A program made the translations under genes and the position numbers. This document shows, piece after piece, positions 7,416-15,018 of a DNA stretch of 40,441 bases. The DNA is from an uncultured Bacilli bacterium (GTDB taxonomy: Bacteria; Bacillota_I; Bacilli_A; RF39; UBA660), in assembly GCA_944372455.1 (NCBI GenBank), contig CALVZF010000009.1:1-40441 (forward strand). Direction: 5' to 3'. The notes under the pieces were generated by a model that saw only the letters and a list, made by a program, of their open reading frames with translations, had not been told where the DNA came from and did no database searches. Each line of letters starts with the position of its first letter. The first letter of the stretch is position 1.

Positions 7416-7739
7416 TTGGATTTATATAACGATTTAAACCAAAAACAAAGAGAACTAGATATAAGTATAAAATCCCTTAGAAAAACAGGAAATGACTATG
7501 CAGAGGCATATACAAACTACAGAATTAAATTAGCCCAAGAATTAGTTAAATTACGAGATGAGGGAATGCCTGTAACACTTGCTTATGATGTTGCAAGAGG
7601 TAAACAAGAAATAGCAAAAGCAAAGTTTAACGAGATATCAAAAGAGGCGATATATAAAGCTAATTTAGAGAGTATTAATGCACTTAAATTACAGATTAAA
7701 GTTTTGGAAAATACTTTAGAAAGAGAATATAGAGGTTAA
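7416..7739 (+). CDS. Small helical phage protein
   Basis: 107-aa helical protein (LYNDLNQKQRELDISIKSLRK onward). Start TTG 7416 has AGGTG at 6 bases; GTG 7407 overlaps the SD. Pattern AYTNYRIKLAQELVKLRDEGMPVTLAYDVARG is common in Firmicute phage early regions next to recombination genes. Function unknown. Confidence 0.7.
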   Translation: MDLYNDLNQKQRELDISIKSLRKTGNDYAEAYTNYRIKLAQELVKLRDEGMPVTLAYDVARGKQEIAKAKFNEISKEAIYKANLESINALKLQIKVLENTLEREYRG

Positions 7740-7741
7740 TA

Positions 7742-8170
7742 ATGAGGGAAGAATGGAAAGATATTGAAGGATATGAGGGTGTATATCAAATTAGTAATTC
7801 AGGTAGAATTAAGCGTATAAAAATATGGAATGGCAAAAAATTTATTACTGGTGAAAAAATATTAAAACCATATTTAAATGGTAAAAATGGAAAATACTTA
7901 AAAATAACGTTACACAAAGACAAAAAAGCGAAACGTGTATATGTTCATAGATTAATGGCTCAAACATACCTCGGGTTAAAATAAAACAGTAAATTACAGG
8001 TAGACCATATTGATAATAATAGTTTTAATAACAGTATTAAAAATTTACAATTATTAACTCAATACGAAAATATAAAAAAACAAATGAAAAATATGTATTC
8101 AAACATGAAATTGTATAATCACAACCGTATTAAACAAATGATAGAGGGATGTGTAAAAAATGATATTTGA
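7742..8170 (+). pseudogene. NUMOD4-HNH homing endonuclease broken by a nonsense codon
   Basis: Codons 1-80 encode a NUMOD4 domain (EEWKDIEGYEGVYQISNSG) plus the first HNH His region (YVHRLMAQTYL). An in-frame TAA at 7982-7984 interrupts it, yet the same frame continues with QVDHIDNNSFNNSIKNLQLLT, the core of the HNH motif, to TGA 8168-8170. One substitution would restore a full 142-residue free-standing homing endonuclease. It inserts between early genes and its end overlaps the next start. Probably a decaying selfish element. Confidence 0.85.
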
Positions 8171-8504
8171 AATGATAAATTTGTTTGACTGGAGAAAGAA
8201 AAAAGACATTCTAAAAGAATTAAAACAAAACGGTATTTACATACACGAAAGAGAATGGAGACATATTGTTGAAAAACATAACAAATTATATTGTGAACAT
8301 AAAATGGATTACTACATCTGTCATTCAAATAGAGGATATAAACTTACTAACAATGAAGATGAAATACGTGAATCAGCAAAAGACTATCGTAAAAGAGCAA
8401 TAAATCAATTAATAAAGGCTAGTGAAACATTGAAAGCATTAAATGAGAATGCAAATTTTAGATTAGAAGTAAAGGATGGAGAATTCTTTTATTCAGAGAT
8501 GTAG
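8160..8504 (+). CDS. Phage protein, unknown function
   Basis: 114-aa protein with a recognisable middle (HEREWRHIVEKHNKLYCEHKMDYYICHS) suggesting a small winged-helix, then a helical tail. Start at ATG 8160, with GAGGG about 12 bases upstream; ATG 8172 is an alternative. Function not recognised; the first part may be a DNA-binding fold of the type that re-reads HTH as a processed regulator. Confidence 0.6.
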   Translation: MIFEMINLFDWRKKKDILKELKQNGIYIHEREWRHIVEKHNKLYCEHKMDYYICHSNRGYKLTNNEDEIRESAKDYRKRAINQLIKASETLKALNENANFRLEVKDGEFFYSEM

Positions 8505-8513
8505 GAGGGAAAT

Positions 8514-8759
8514 ATGACAAGATTAGAACAAAGAAAAAACAGTGTTGAAAAAACATTAAAAGATTTTAAAATACCTTATAAAACAATGTATGACAGAAGA
8601 TATTTTAAAATAAAACATCAAGGGCATAAATTATTGCTAGAAGTAACTAATAGATATATTGATATAAGAAACAGAAAGGATACTATGAGTTATGGATATT
8701 TTGAAGGTGTAACTGACTTTAGATATTGTATTGAAAAAGGTTACAGTTTAGTAGATTAA
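8514..8759 (+). CDS. Small phage protein, unknown
   Basis: 81-aa basic protein (MTRLEQRKNSVEKTLKDFK start) with strong SD AGGAGGG. Beta-rich middle (RRYFKIKHQGHKLLLEVTNRYIDI). No family recognised. Confidence 0.65.
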   Translation: MTRLEQRKNSVEKTLKDFKIPYKTMYDRRYFKIKHQGHKLLLEVTNRYIDIRNRKDTMSYGYFEGVTDFRYCIEKGYSLVD

Positions 8760-8771
8760 TAGGGGGGAAAT

Positions 8772-9116
8772 ATGTCTGGATATACAAAGTTATTGAAATT
8801 TGATAAAGAAACAGTAAGAAAAATACAAATTCGTGATGATTACACTTGTTTGTTTTGTAAATTAGGTTATCACACGGAAAAATTTAATCCTAACTCACTA
8901 GATTTTATAGTAAACGATATAGCACACTTTATACCTAAATCAAAGTTGGGATTAGGGATAGAAGAAAATGGGATAGAAGTTTGCAGGTTTCATCATCATT
9001 TGTTGGACAACGGTCATAAAGGCTTAAGACAAGAAATGTTAAAAATAATGGAAAAGTATTTAAAAAGTCATTATCCAAATTGGGATAAAAATAATTTAGT
9101 TTATAGAAAATATTAG
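8772..9116 (+). CDS. HNH endonuclease-like protein
   Basis: 114-aa protein with an HNH arrangement: RDDYTCLFC, then DIAHFIPKSKLGLGIEENG and VCRFHHHLLDNG. One CxxC pair is followed by a late cysteine near the HHH block, which could bind zinc. It resembles HNH proteins in early regions of Firmicute phages (homing, nicking or recombination roles). AGGGGGG precedes ATG 8772. Unlike the HNH gene at 7742 it is intact. Confidence 0.8.
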   Translation: MSGYTKLLKFDKETVRKIQIRDDYTCLFCKLGYHTEKFNPNSLDFIVNDIAHFIPKSKLGLGIEENGIEVCRFHHHLLDNGHKGLRQEMLKIMEKYLKSHYPNWDKNNLVYRKY

Positions 9117-9132
9117 AAAAGAGGAATAAATA

Positions 9133-9531
9133 ATGAAAGATAATCATGGATATTTAAATGGATTAGGATATACAGTTATAGCAATTATAATTGCAAGTTT
9201 TATAGGATTAGTAGTTGGACTATTAATGTGGATAATACCGAAATATAGTGTTTGGAGTAAGGGACTAAAAGGAGAAGCTCAATTAAGAGAGTCAGAATAT
9301 TCTAAACAAGTATTAATAGAAGAAGCAAAAGCCAATTTAGAAGCAGAAAAATTAAATGCAGAAGCGGAAGTTGAAAGGGCCAAAGGTATGGCAAAGGCAA
9401 TGGAAATAGAAAACGGTAAATTAACAGATACATATATAAAGTATTTATGGGTTAGAAGTATGACAGGAAATGAAGCAAATACAATCTATATCCCTACAGA
9501 AGCAGGGTTACCAATTTTGGAAGCAAAATAA
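9133..9531 (+). CDS. Membrane protein resembling the C-terminal part of SPFH/prohibitin proteins
   Basis: 132-aa protein with one membrane segment (about 12-36), then an Ala/Glu-rich coiled coil (EEAKANLEAEKLNAEAEVERAKG) and the ending YIKYLWVRSM...IYIPTEAGLPIL, which matches the C-terminus of phage SPFH/band-7-type proteins. The band-7 globular domain itself is absent. Role unknown; possibly membrane organisation in infection. Confidence 0.65.
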   Translation: MKDNHGYLNGLGYTVIAIIIASFIGLVVGLLMWIIPKYSVWSKGLKGEAQLRESEYSKQVLIEEAKANLEAEKLNAEAEVERAKGMAKAMEIENGKLTDTYIKYLWVRSMTGNEANTIYIPTEAGLPILEAK

Positions 9532-9555
9532 TAGAAAATAAGGAGGATATAAGCA

Positions 9556-9870
9556 ATGAACGAAAAAGAATATACATTTCAATTTGTGGGAAAACCAATT
9601 GAAATAACAGAAGAAAAAGTGGAAAACAAAACAAGATTAATAGTAGGTAAGATTAATAACTGTAATACAAACTATCATTGGATTGTAGATGATAATGAAG
9701 AATTTGAAATAGGAGATTATGCAATAGTTGAAAATATGAATGATTATGATTTAGTAAAAATTATTGGTGTAATCGATACCAATAATAAATATCAAAAATA
9801 TATAACTAACTGTAACATTAATAAAAAAGTAGTAATGATAATTGATAGATACGATATAAGGAATGATTAG
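9556..9870 (+). CDS. Phage protein, unknown
   Basis: 104-aa acidic, beta-rich protein (EYTFQFVGKPIEITEEK start) with AGGAGG before ATG 9556. It lies directly before SSB. No family recognised. Confidence 0.6.
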   Translation: MNEKEYTFQFVGKPIEITEEKVENKTRLIVGKINNCNTNYHWIVDDNEEFEIGDYAIVENMNDYDLVKIIGVIDTNNKYQKYITNCNINKKVVMIIDRYDIRND

Positions 9871-9880
9871 GAGGTACTCA

Positions 9881-10342
9881 ATGAATAAAATTTTTGTAAT
9901 TGGAAGGTTAACCCAAGAACCATCAAGATACTCAACAACATCAGGAGAAACATATTGCAGATTTACAGTAGCAGTAGATAGAGAATATACCAATGAAAGA
10001 GGAGAAAAGAAAACAGACTTTATAGATTGCACAACATTTAAAAAACAAGCTGAAAATATACTTAAATACCTTACTAAAGGTAATTTAGTAGCTGTTCTAG
10101 GAAGATTAACAACTAACAAATATTACGATGAAAGAAGTCAAAAAAACATTTATACAACAAATGTAATAACAGAAAATGTACAATTTTTAGATAGCAGAAA
10201 AAAAGAAGTAAGTTCATTAACAGGAGAATTACCAAACCAAAATATAAATCCAGGAAATTCAAAGGATCCTTTTGATGAAATGAGTTATAACACAGAAACT
10301 CAAAGCCAATTTGATTTTAATGAAGATGATTTACTGTGGTAA
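9881..10342 (+). CDS. ssb: Single-stranded DNA-binding protein
   Basis: 153-aa SSB: OB-fold in residues 1-105 (MNKIFVIGRLTQEPSRYSTTSGETYCRF, then NLVAVLGRLTTNKY), disordered linker and an acidic tip ending DFNEDDLLW in place of the usual DDxPF. It protects ssDNA and recruits replication/recombination partners, here probably ERF. TAGGAGG precedes ATG 9881. Confidence 0.93.
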   Translation: MNKIFVIGRLTQEPSRYSTTSGETYCRFTVAVDREYTNERGEKKTDFIDCTTFKKQAENILKYLTKGNLVAVLGRLTTNKYYDERSQKNIYTTNVITENVQFLDSRKKEVSSLTGELPNQNINPGNSKDPFDEMSYNTETQSQFDFNEDDLLW

Positions 10343-10539
10343 TTATAATAGCACTCTTAATAACAGTGATAATAAAACTAATAAATGTTATAAGAGAAAG
10401 AAATGAAGAAATAAATATATTGAAACTAGCCAATACAAGTTTAATAAACATGGCAGTAGAAGAGGGATTAATACCAAAAAAATTTAAGGTAGATAGTCCA
10501 GAAGTAAAAATTAAAATCAATGACTATACCGATAAATAA
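10336..10539 (+). CDS. Small membrane-anchored protein
   Basis: 67-aa protein with an N-terminal hydrophobic segment (residues 2-17) and a charged coiled-coil tail. GTG 10336 overlaps the end of ssb by seven bases and has only a weak SD, so coupling is likely. Function unknown. Confidence 0.5.
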   Translation: MVIIIALLITVIIKLINVIRERNEEINILKLANTSLINMAVEEGLIPKKFKVDSPEVKIKINDYTDK

Positions 10540-10540
10540 A

Positions 10541-10603
10541 AAAACTACAATTCCATAATTACCTTATCTATCAGCGAGTTTTAGTAGTTTTCTCGCTTTT
10601 AAT
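10541..10603 (+). terminator. Terminator with a competing upstream hairpin
   Basis: agcgag (10573-10578) pairs with ctcgct (10592-10597) before a T-rich tract. The loop contains gtagtttt (10584-10591), which can pair instead with aaaactac (10541-10548). The two foldings exclude each other, as in attenuators. It would set transcription between the replication block and the methyltransferase gene. Confidence 0.5.
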
Positions 10604-10619
10604 TTTAGGGAGGAAGTTT

Positions 10620-11360
10620 ATGTTAGAAACAAATAAAATACACCTGGGAGATTGTTATGAACTAATTAAGAAAATTCCAGATAAAAGTATAGATTGTATT
10701 TATATTGATATACCATACTTATTTGATGAACATGGCGGTGGAAATAGTAAATTAGCGCATAGAATCAAAAAGTTAAATTCTAAAGAATTAAATAAAATAA
10801 GCAGTGGTATTGATTATAAAATTTTTGATGAGTTTAAAAGAGTAATGAAAAAAATAAATATATTTATTTGGTGTTCTAAACTACAAATTAGGGATGTTTT
10901 AAATTACTTTGATGATGAAAATATAAGATATGAAATTCTTACATGGAATAAAACCAACCCAACACCAAGTTGCAACAATAAATGGTTACCAGATATAGAA
11001 TATTGTCTATACTTTAGAGAAAAAGGAGTAAAACTTAATGATGGATATGAACTCAAAAATAAATGGTACTCTAGCCCAATTAATAAATTTGATAAAGATT
11101 TATATGATCATCCAACAATAAAACCATTAGAACTTGTTAAGAAACATATATTACATGCTACACAACCTGACAGTATAGTTCTAGATTGTTTTTGTGGAAG
11201 TGGTACAACATGTGTAGTTTGTAAAGAAACAGGAAGAAGATACATTGGAATAGAAATAGAACCTAAATATTACAAAATAGCAGTAAACAGATTAAATGGA
11301 ATAACAGCCGATGGACAAACTAGTATATTTACAAATTTTGATGAATTGGAGGATAAGTAA
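10620..11360 (+). CDS. DNA N6-adenine/N4-cytosine methyltransferase, beta-type motif order
   Basis: 246-aa methyltransferase. The catalytic motif IV comes first (D30-I-P-Y33) and the AdoMet motif I later (LDCFCGSGTT near 180-189), with HPTIKP before it, the beta-class order. Motif IV normally reads (D/S/N)PP(Y/F); Ile at the second position is unusual. Likely role: protection of phage DNA against restriction or control of packaging. AGGGAGG precedes ATG 10620. No partner restriction gene is present. Confidence 0.85.
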   Translation: MLETNKIHLGDCYELIKKIPDKSIDCIYIDIPYLFDEHGGGNSKLAHRIKKLNSKELNKISSGIDYKIFDEFKRVMKKINIFIWCSKLQIRDVLNYFDDENIRYEILTWNKTNPTPSCNNKWLPDIEYCLYFREKGVKLNDGYELKNKWYSSPINKFDKDLYDHPTIKPLELVKKHILHATQPDSIVLDCFCGSGTTCVVCKETGRRYIGIEIEPKYYKIAVNRLNGITADGQTSIFTNFDELEDK

Positions 11361-11362
11361 AT

Positions 11363-11476
11363 ATGAAATTAATAATATTAATAGCAATAGCAATGGTGCT
11401 ATACAAATTTTGGAAAAAGTTAGTAGAAGTAGATAAAAATTATGAAGAATTAATAAGGGATGATATAGGAGGTTAG
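11363..11476 (+). CDS. 37-aa single-pass membrane peptide
   Basis: Hydrophobic N-terminus (KLIILIAIAMVLYKFW) followed by a charged tail. GGAGG lies before ATG 11363 and the stop lies four bases before the next gene. Function unknown. Confidence 0.55.
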   Translation: MKLIILIAIAMVLYKFWKKLVEVDKNYEELIRDDIGG

Positions 11477-11479
11477 AAT

Positions 11480-11803
11480 ATGGATTTATGGATAAGAAGT
11501 CAAAGCAGAGAAATATTAACACCGATTCAAGAACCATTAAGCATAAGAGAATATATAAAATACAAGACAATTAAAGAAAGACAAATAAAAGAAAATTTTA
11601 GAAATGAATTTATAGAAATTTATGTTGATAAAGAAGTAGTAGATGAATATATAAGCTGTGAAATTATTTATAGAGATTGGTGCTTGGGTTCATATTCAAC
11701 TAAAGAAAGAGCATTAGAAGTATTAGATGAAATACAAAAAATATTTTATAATAATCAAAAATTTATAAATAATGTAGTTGTTTATGAAATGCCAAAAGAA
11801 TAG
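11480..11803 (+). CDS. Phage protein, unknown
   Basis: 107-aa protein with good SD (GGAGG before ATG 11480). The block CLGSYSTKERALEVLDEIQKIF is common in short phage proteins that resemble a beta-alpha domain. Function unknown. Confidence 0.65.
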   Translation: MDLWIRSQSREILTPIQEPLSIREYIKYKTIKERQIKENFRNEFIEIYVDKEVVDEYISCEIIYRDWCLGSYSTKERALEVLDEIQKIFYNNQKFINNVVVYEMPKE

Positions 11804-11814
11804 GAGTAATAGAT

Positions 11815-12108
11815 ATGAATAAAGAAGAAATATTAAATCTAACTGTGAAAACATGCATATTAGACAATTGGAAAGCTAAATTAAGTTATCCTTTGAATTA
11901 TAAGGATTTAGAAGAATTAGAAAGAATAATTGACTATTATGAAGAACATCAAAATAATTTAATAAAACAGTTAGACCAACAAGAACAGATAATAAGGGAA
12001 GCTAGGGAATATGTAGAAAAATTTGTTCCAATAGATAATGACACTATTTTAATGAGAGAAAGACAAAGAGATTATTTATTAGAAATATTAGATAGGAATG
12101 TGAAATAA
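11815..12108 (+). CDS. Small helical phage protein
   Basis: 97-aa, strongly helical acidic protein; the central part (LIKQLDQQEQIIREAREYVEK) is coiled coil. Preceded by GGAG. One of a run of small early genes; function unknown. Confidence 0.6.
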   Translation: MNKEEILNLTVKTCILDNWKAKLSYPLNYKDLEELERIIDYYEEHQNNLIKQLDQQEQIIREAREYVEKFVPIDNDTILMRERQRDYLLEILDRNVK

Positions 12109-12109
12109 G

Positions 12110-12454
12110 ATGTTAAAGATAAAAGAAAGATTGTTTGGAACTATATTAAAAAAACAAGAAGAATATGAAAACAGATATATATTTAAAGGGAAGTTAGAAG
12201 ATTTATTAAACCATGATTTTATGAAATTAAAAGTGAATGATGTAATAGAAGAATTAAAACTAAAAATAGGAAAAGATGATGAAGTTTACTATAAAAAAAG
12301 TGGTTGTGGATATTTTATCGCTTATAAAGATGAGGATTTTATTGTATTTATGAGTGGAGTTCCTATTTGGTGGATAGGAGATGAAAGTTTAACCAATTAT
12401 TATAGTGATGTTGATGACTTAATCAAAGCAGATTTAGTAGAAAAGATAGATTAG
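12110..12454 (+). CDS. Phage protein, unknown
   Basis: 114-aa protein; mixed alpha/beta with SGVPIWWIGDESLTNYY in the C-terminal half. It starts one base after the previous stop, so it is probably coupled. No family recognised. Confidence 0.6.
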   Translation: MLKIKERLFGTILKKQEEYENRYIFKGKLEDLLNHDFMKLKVNDVIEELKLKIGKDDEVYYKKSGCGYFIAYKDEDFIVFMSGVPIWWIGDESLTNYYSDVDDLIKADLVEKID

Positions 12455-12467
12455 GAAGTGAAATAGA

Positions 12468-12731
12468 ATGAATGAGAATTGCAAGTATTGTAAAACATCA
12501 AAAACTTGTTTAGAAAACGCAGATTATGGTTCTATTTATTGCCGATTACATAAAAGAATACCAAAGGTTATAAGCAAAACTTATGAGGAATTACAGGAAG
12601 AAAATCAAAAGTACAAAGAAGTAATAGATAAAGCGATAAAATATATAGAACAACATGCAATCACAGTAACTGACGGAACTATTACAACCAACAAACACGA
12701 ACTATTAGAGATATTAAAAGAGGTGGAATAA
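12468..12731 (+). CDS. Small protein with Cys-rich N-terminus and coiled coil
   Basis: 87-aa protein. The N-terminus has C5, C8, C14 and a fourth Cys near 25 (NCKYCKTSKTC...YCRLH), a possible zinc site, followed by a coiled coil (YEELQEENQKYKEVIDKA). It shares the EENQ(E/K) heptad type with the next genes. Function unknown. Confidence 0.6.
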   Translation: MNENCKYCKTSKTCLENADYGSIYCRLHKRIPKVISKTYEELQEENQKYKEVIDKAIKYIEQHAITVTDGTITTNKHELLEILKEVE

Positions 12732-13109
12732 ATGAAAACAATTAAAGGCTTTGAAAACGAAGATATAAAAGTATCAGATTTTGGTGAATGGGTTGGAAAA
12801 GATTATATTGATTATAAATTTGAATATAAAAATAATCAAAAATTAATTAAAACATTATTTGAAGAAAACCAAGAATTAAAAAAACAACTTGAAGTCGGAG
12901 AAGAACAATATAATGATTTGGTTGAAGAAAAAGAAAATTTGCAAGAGCAACTATCAAGTAAAACTTTACAGTTGGAAACTCAACAAAAAGAGTTTATAGA
13001 GTATTTAGAAAATGAAATAAATGAACTAACTTTATCATGGCGAGACGCTAGTTACATACCTGAAGAAATTTTATCAAAATATAAAGAAATAATAGGAGAA
13101 AATAAATGA
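12732..13109 (+). CDS. Coiled-coil phage protein
   Basis: 125-aa protein with a long coiled coil containing EENQELKKQLEVGEEQYN. Start directly follows the stop of the previous gene. The same EENQELKKQL module appears in the gene at 13374, which suggests duplication or module exchange. Confidence 0.65.
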   Translation: MKTIKGFENEDIKVSDFGEWVGKDYIDYKFEYKNNQKLIKTLFEENQELKKQLEVGEEQYNDLVEEKENLQEQLSSKTLQLETQQKEFIEYLENEINELTLSWRDASYIPEEILSKYKEIIGENK

Positions 13110-13132
13110 ACGAAATAGAAAGGTTATAGAGT

Positions 13133-13342
13133 ATGAAAAAGATAGAAAAAAATATTGAAAATTTAAGAAATGCACTAGAATTAATGAACAAATTAGCAAA
13201 TGAACTTAATTGTTTAGATTATTACACACCTAACAAGTATTTTGATGATTATCTTAATAAAGAAGAAAAGACAATTGTTGAAATAATAGGAGTTATGGAA
13301 AATATGAAAAATGATGAAGATTTATTTGAGGAAGAAAATTAA
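13133..13342 (+). CDS. Small acidic protein, unknown
   Basis: 69-aa helical protein (NIENLRNALELMNKLANELNCLDYY) with a weak SD. Acidic C-terminus. No family recognised. Confidence 0.5.
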   Translation: MKKIEKNIENLRNALELMNKLANELNCLDYYTPNKYFDDYLNKEEKTIVEIIGVMENMKNDEDLFEEEN

Positions 13343-13373
13343 ATAATTTAGAAATAGAAAGTAGGAATAAGTA

Positions 13374-13625
13374 ATGGAATTAAAAGAGGGAATGTATGTA
13401 AGAATAAAAGAAGATGGATTTAAAGCAAGTACTGAGGAACTATGTGAATATGCAGAAGAAAATCAAGAATTAAAGAAACAACTATCAAATAGCCATCAAA
13501 TAAAAAATCAACAAAAAGAAATAATTAATATTATAGAAAATAAATTTTTAGAAAGTACATTAGAAAGTTATGTGTGTATAAAAATAGAAGATTATTTAAA
13601 ACTAAAGAACATTTTATATAGATAA
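13374..13625 (+). CDS. Small coiled-coil protein
   Basis: 83-aa protein: a short N-terminal beta part (LKEGMYVRIKEDGF), then AEENQELKKQLSNSHQ coiled coil shared with 12732. It could be a chimera of a short SH3-like start and the common coil module. Function unknown. Confidence 0.6.
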   Translation: MELKEGMYVRIKEDGFKASTEELCEYAEENQELKKQLSNSHQIKNQQKEIINIIENKFLESTLESYVCIKIEDYLKLKNILYR

Positions 13626-13637
13626 AGGAGAATAGAT

Positions 13638-13904
13638 ATGATAAATAAAAATGGCAAAGTATTTACAAGATTAGGAATATGTTTAAATGTATTATTACAT
13701 TATAAGAAATATAAAAAATTACTAGGAGAACAAGTTACGGTAGTTAAAAACGATGGATTAGATCAATACAACAATTTAATAGGAGAACAAGGGTTTGTTA
13801 CTGATTTTGAATATGTAAATTTTGAAAAACCAATTATTGTTTGGTTTCCTAAAATAAAAAAGGAATATTGTTTTGCAATTAAGGAATTAAAGGAGAATAG
13901 ATAA
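13638..13904 (+). CDS. Small SH3-like phage protein
   Basis: 88-aa protein with AAAGGAG before ATG 13638. The part GEQVTVVKNDGLDQYNNLIGEQGFVTDFEY followed by FPKIKKEYCFAIKELKE resembles small beta-barrel (KOW/SH3-like) proteins. Function unknown. Confidence 0.6.
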   Translation: MINKNGKVFTRLGICLNVLLHYKKYKKLLGEQVTVVKNDGLDQYNNLIGEQGFVTDFEYVNFEKPIIVWFPKIKKEYCFAIKELKENR

Positions 13905-13905
13905 T

Positions 13906-14073
13906 ATGAATAAAGAAGAATATGCAAAATTACATTATCTATTAGCAAAACTAAAATATGAATTAGAAGTAGATTTCTGCAGTGCGACTAATCAAGAACA
14001 TGCTATTGAAATAAAAGGGCATATAGAAGCAATAGATGATGTTATGAAAGTGTTTATAATAGAGTGTGATTAG
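13906..14073 (+). CDS. Small helical protein
   Basis: 55-aa protein (MNKEEYAKLHYLLAKLKYEL start) with AAAGGAG upstream; its stop abuts the next ATG. Function unknown. Confidence 0.6.
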   Translation: MNKEEYAKLHYLLAKLKYELEVDFCSATNQEHAIEIKGHIEAIDDVMKVFIIECD

Positions 14074-14250
14074 ATGACAAAGGAAGAACTAATAGAATTA
14101 TTAAATACATTAAATTTTGAAGAAGTAAAATGTATGACATTATCTTATTATAAGAAAAAACCTAAAAAAAATGTTAGTTATTGGGAAGAAACAGAAGATT
14201 ATAATCCTAAAACAATATGTATAGGAACTGATTTAGAAAAAATAAAATAG
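14074..14250 (+). CDS. Small basic/acidic protein, unknown
   Basis: 58-aa protein starting right after the previous TAG (coupled). The last base of its stop codon belongs to a palindrome cluster. Function unknown. Confidence 0.55.
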   Translation: MTKEELIELLNTLNFEEVKCMTLSYYKKKPKKNVSYWEETEDYNPKTICIGTDLEKIK

Positions 14251-14351
14251 ATATCATGATATCAAAATAAGTAAATAAATTTATTTACTAAATACTTATT
14301 TATTAAATAATACTTACAATTGTAATTACAATAGTAAGTATGTAAACATAC
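14250..14351. repeat. Cluster of four palindromes in a gene gap
   Basis: In about 100 bases: gatatcatgatatc (14250-14263), a 20-bp perfect palindrome agtaaataaa/tttatttact (14270-14289), attgtaattacaat (14319-14332) inside an outer acttac/gtaagt pair, and gtatgt-aa-acatac (14338-14351). Such density is far above chance even in AT-rich DNA. Candidate operator array or replication origin; no coding potential seen. Confidence 0.6.
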
Positions 14352-14372
14352 ATACCAACTAAAGGAGTAAAT

Positions 14373-14531
14373 ATGAAAGAAAAAATAATTAATATGTTAG
14401 AAAAAGATATTGAGAATATTACATCTTTAAGAGAATTAGGACTATATAAAAAAGTAGAAAGTTATTTATTAAAGAGATATGCAAAGAAAATAATTGAAAG
14501 AATTAAAATGATGGAGGTAAATAATGAATAA
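14373..14531 (+). CDS. 52-aa basic helical protein
   Basis: ATG 14373 with AAAGGAG at good spacing, first gene after the palindrome cluster. Basic helical product (KSYLLKRYAKKIIERIK-like C-half). It overlaps the next gene by eight bases. Function unknown. Confidence 0.6.
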   Translation: MKEKIINMLEKDIENITSLRELGLYKKVESYLLKRYAKKIIERIKMMEVNNE

Positions 14532-14760
14532 ATACATAATACCAAGTGTAGTAACATTAGTATGTTTAGTATATATAACAATACTGATTACAACAGTAGT
14601 AGTAAAAAATAGTTATAAAGAAGAATTAAATACATGTAAAGGTATGAATAATACATATAAAGAAGAAGTATACAATAGAGATGAAATTATAGGAGAAATG
14701 GAACAAGAGATATTTGAGTTAAGGTTTAATTTAGAGTCATGTGAGAGTTATCATGAATGA
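14524..14760 (+). CDS. Membrane-anchored coiled-coil protein
   Basis: 78-aa protein with an N-terminal membrane segment (residues 5-27) and a charged coiled coil (RDEIIGEMEQEIFELRFNLE). Start in a GGAGG context. Topology resembles small Rz-type or anchoring proteins, but it lies in the early region; function unknown. Confidence 0.6.
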   Translation: MNKYIIPSVVTLVCLVYITILITTVVVKNSYKEELNTCKGMNNTYKEEVYNRDEIIGEMEQEIFELRFNLESCESYHE

Positions 14761-14914
14761 AAATCTAGAAATAGCAGAAGACTGGCTATTAGAACAGCTA
14801 ATTAAGGCAGATTTTGAAGAAAAAGAGACAGGAAAGATAATTTATGCAAGGATTAAGAAAAAAGACTTGTACAAGCTATTTATACAGTTTATTAAGTTGA
14901 TAAGAAAATATTAA
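14753..14914 (+). CDS. 53-aa protein, unknown
   Basis: ATG 14753 overlaps the end of the previous gene (coupled). Acidic first half and basic helical second half. No family recognised. Confidence 0.5.
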   Translation: MNENLEIAEDWLLEQLIKADFEEKETGKIIYARIKKKDLYKLFIQFIKLIRKY

Positions 14915-14956
14915 AAGGTGCAGAGATTGTGCAGAACACTGTAGCAAAATTTAAAA

Positions 14957-14990
14957 GTGCACAATAAATAAAAAATATTGTGCAAAATTA
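14957..14990 (+). terminator. Hairpin before the late regulator
   Basis: gcacaat (14959-14965) pairs with attgtgc (14977-14983), with an A-rich loop and a weak T content after it. It could end early transcription or structure the leader of the sigma-like gene. Confidence 0.35.
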
Positions 14991-15018
14991 AGGTTTTGGT
15001 TGTAGAAAGTAGGGATAT

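Noticed and set aside
10317-11570. Hydrophobic minus-strand frames opposite small early genes and the methyltransferase
   Set aside because: They arise from A-rich plus-strand codons giving T-rich antisense, with no SD.
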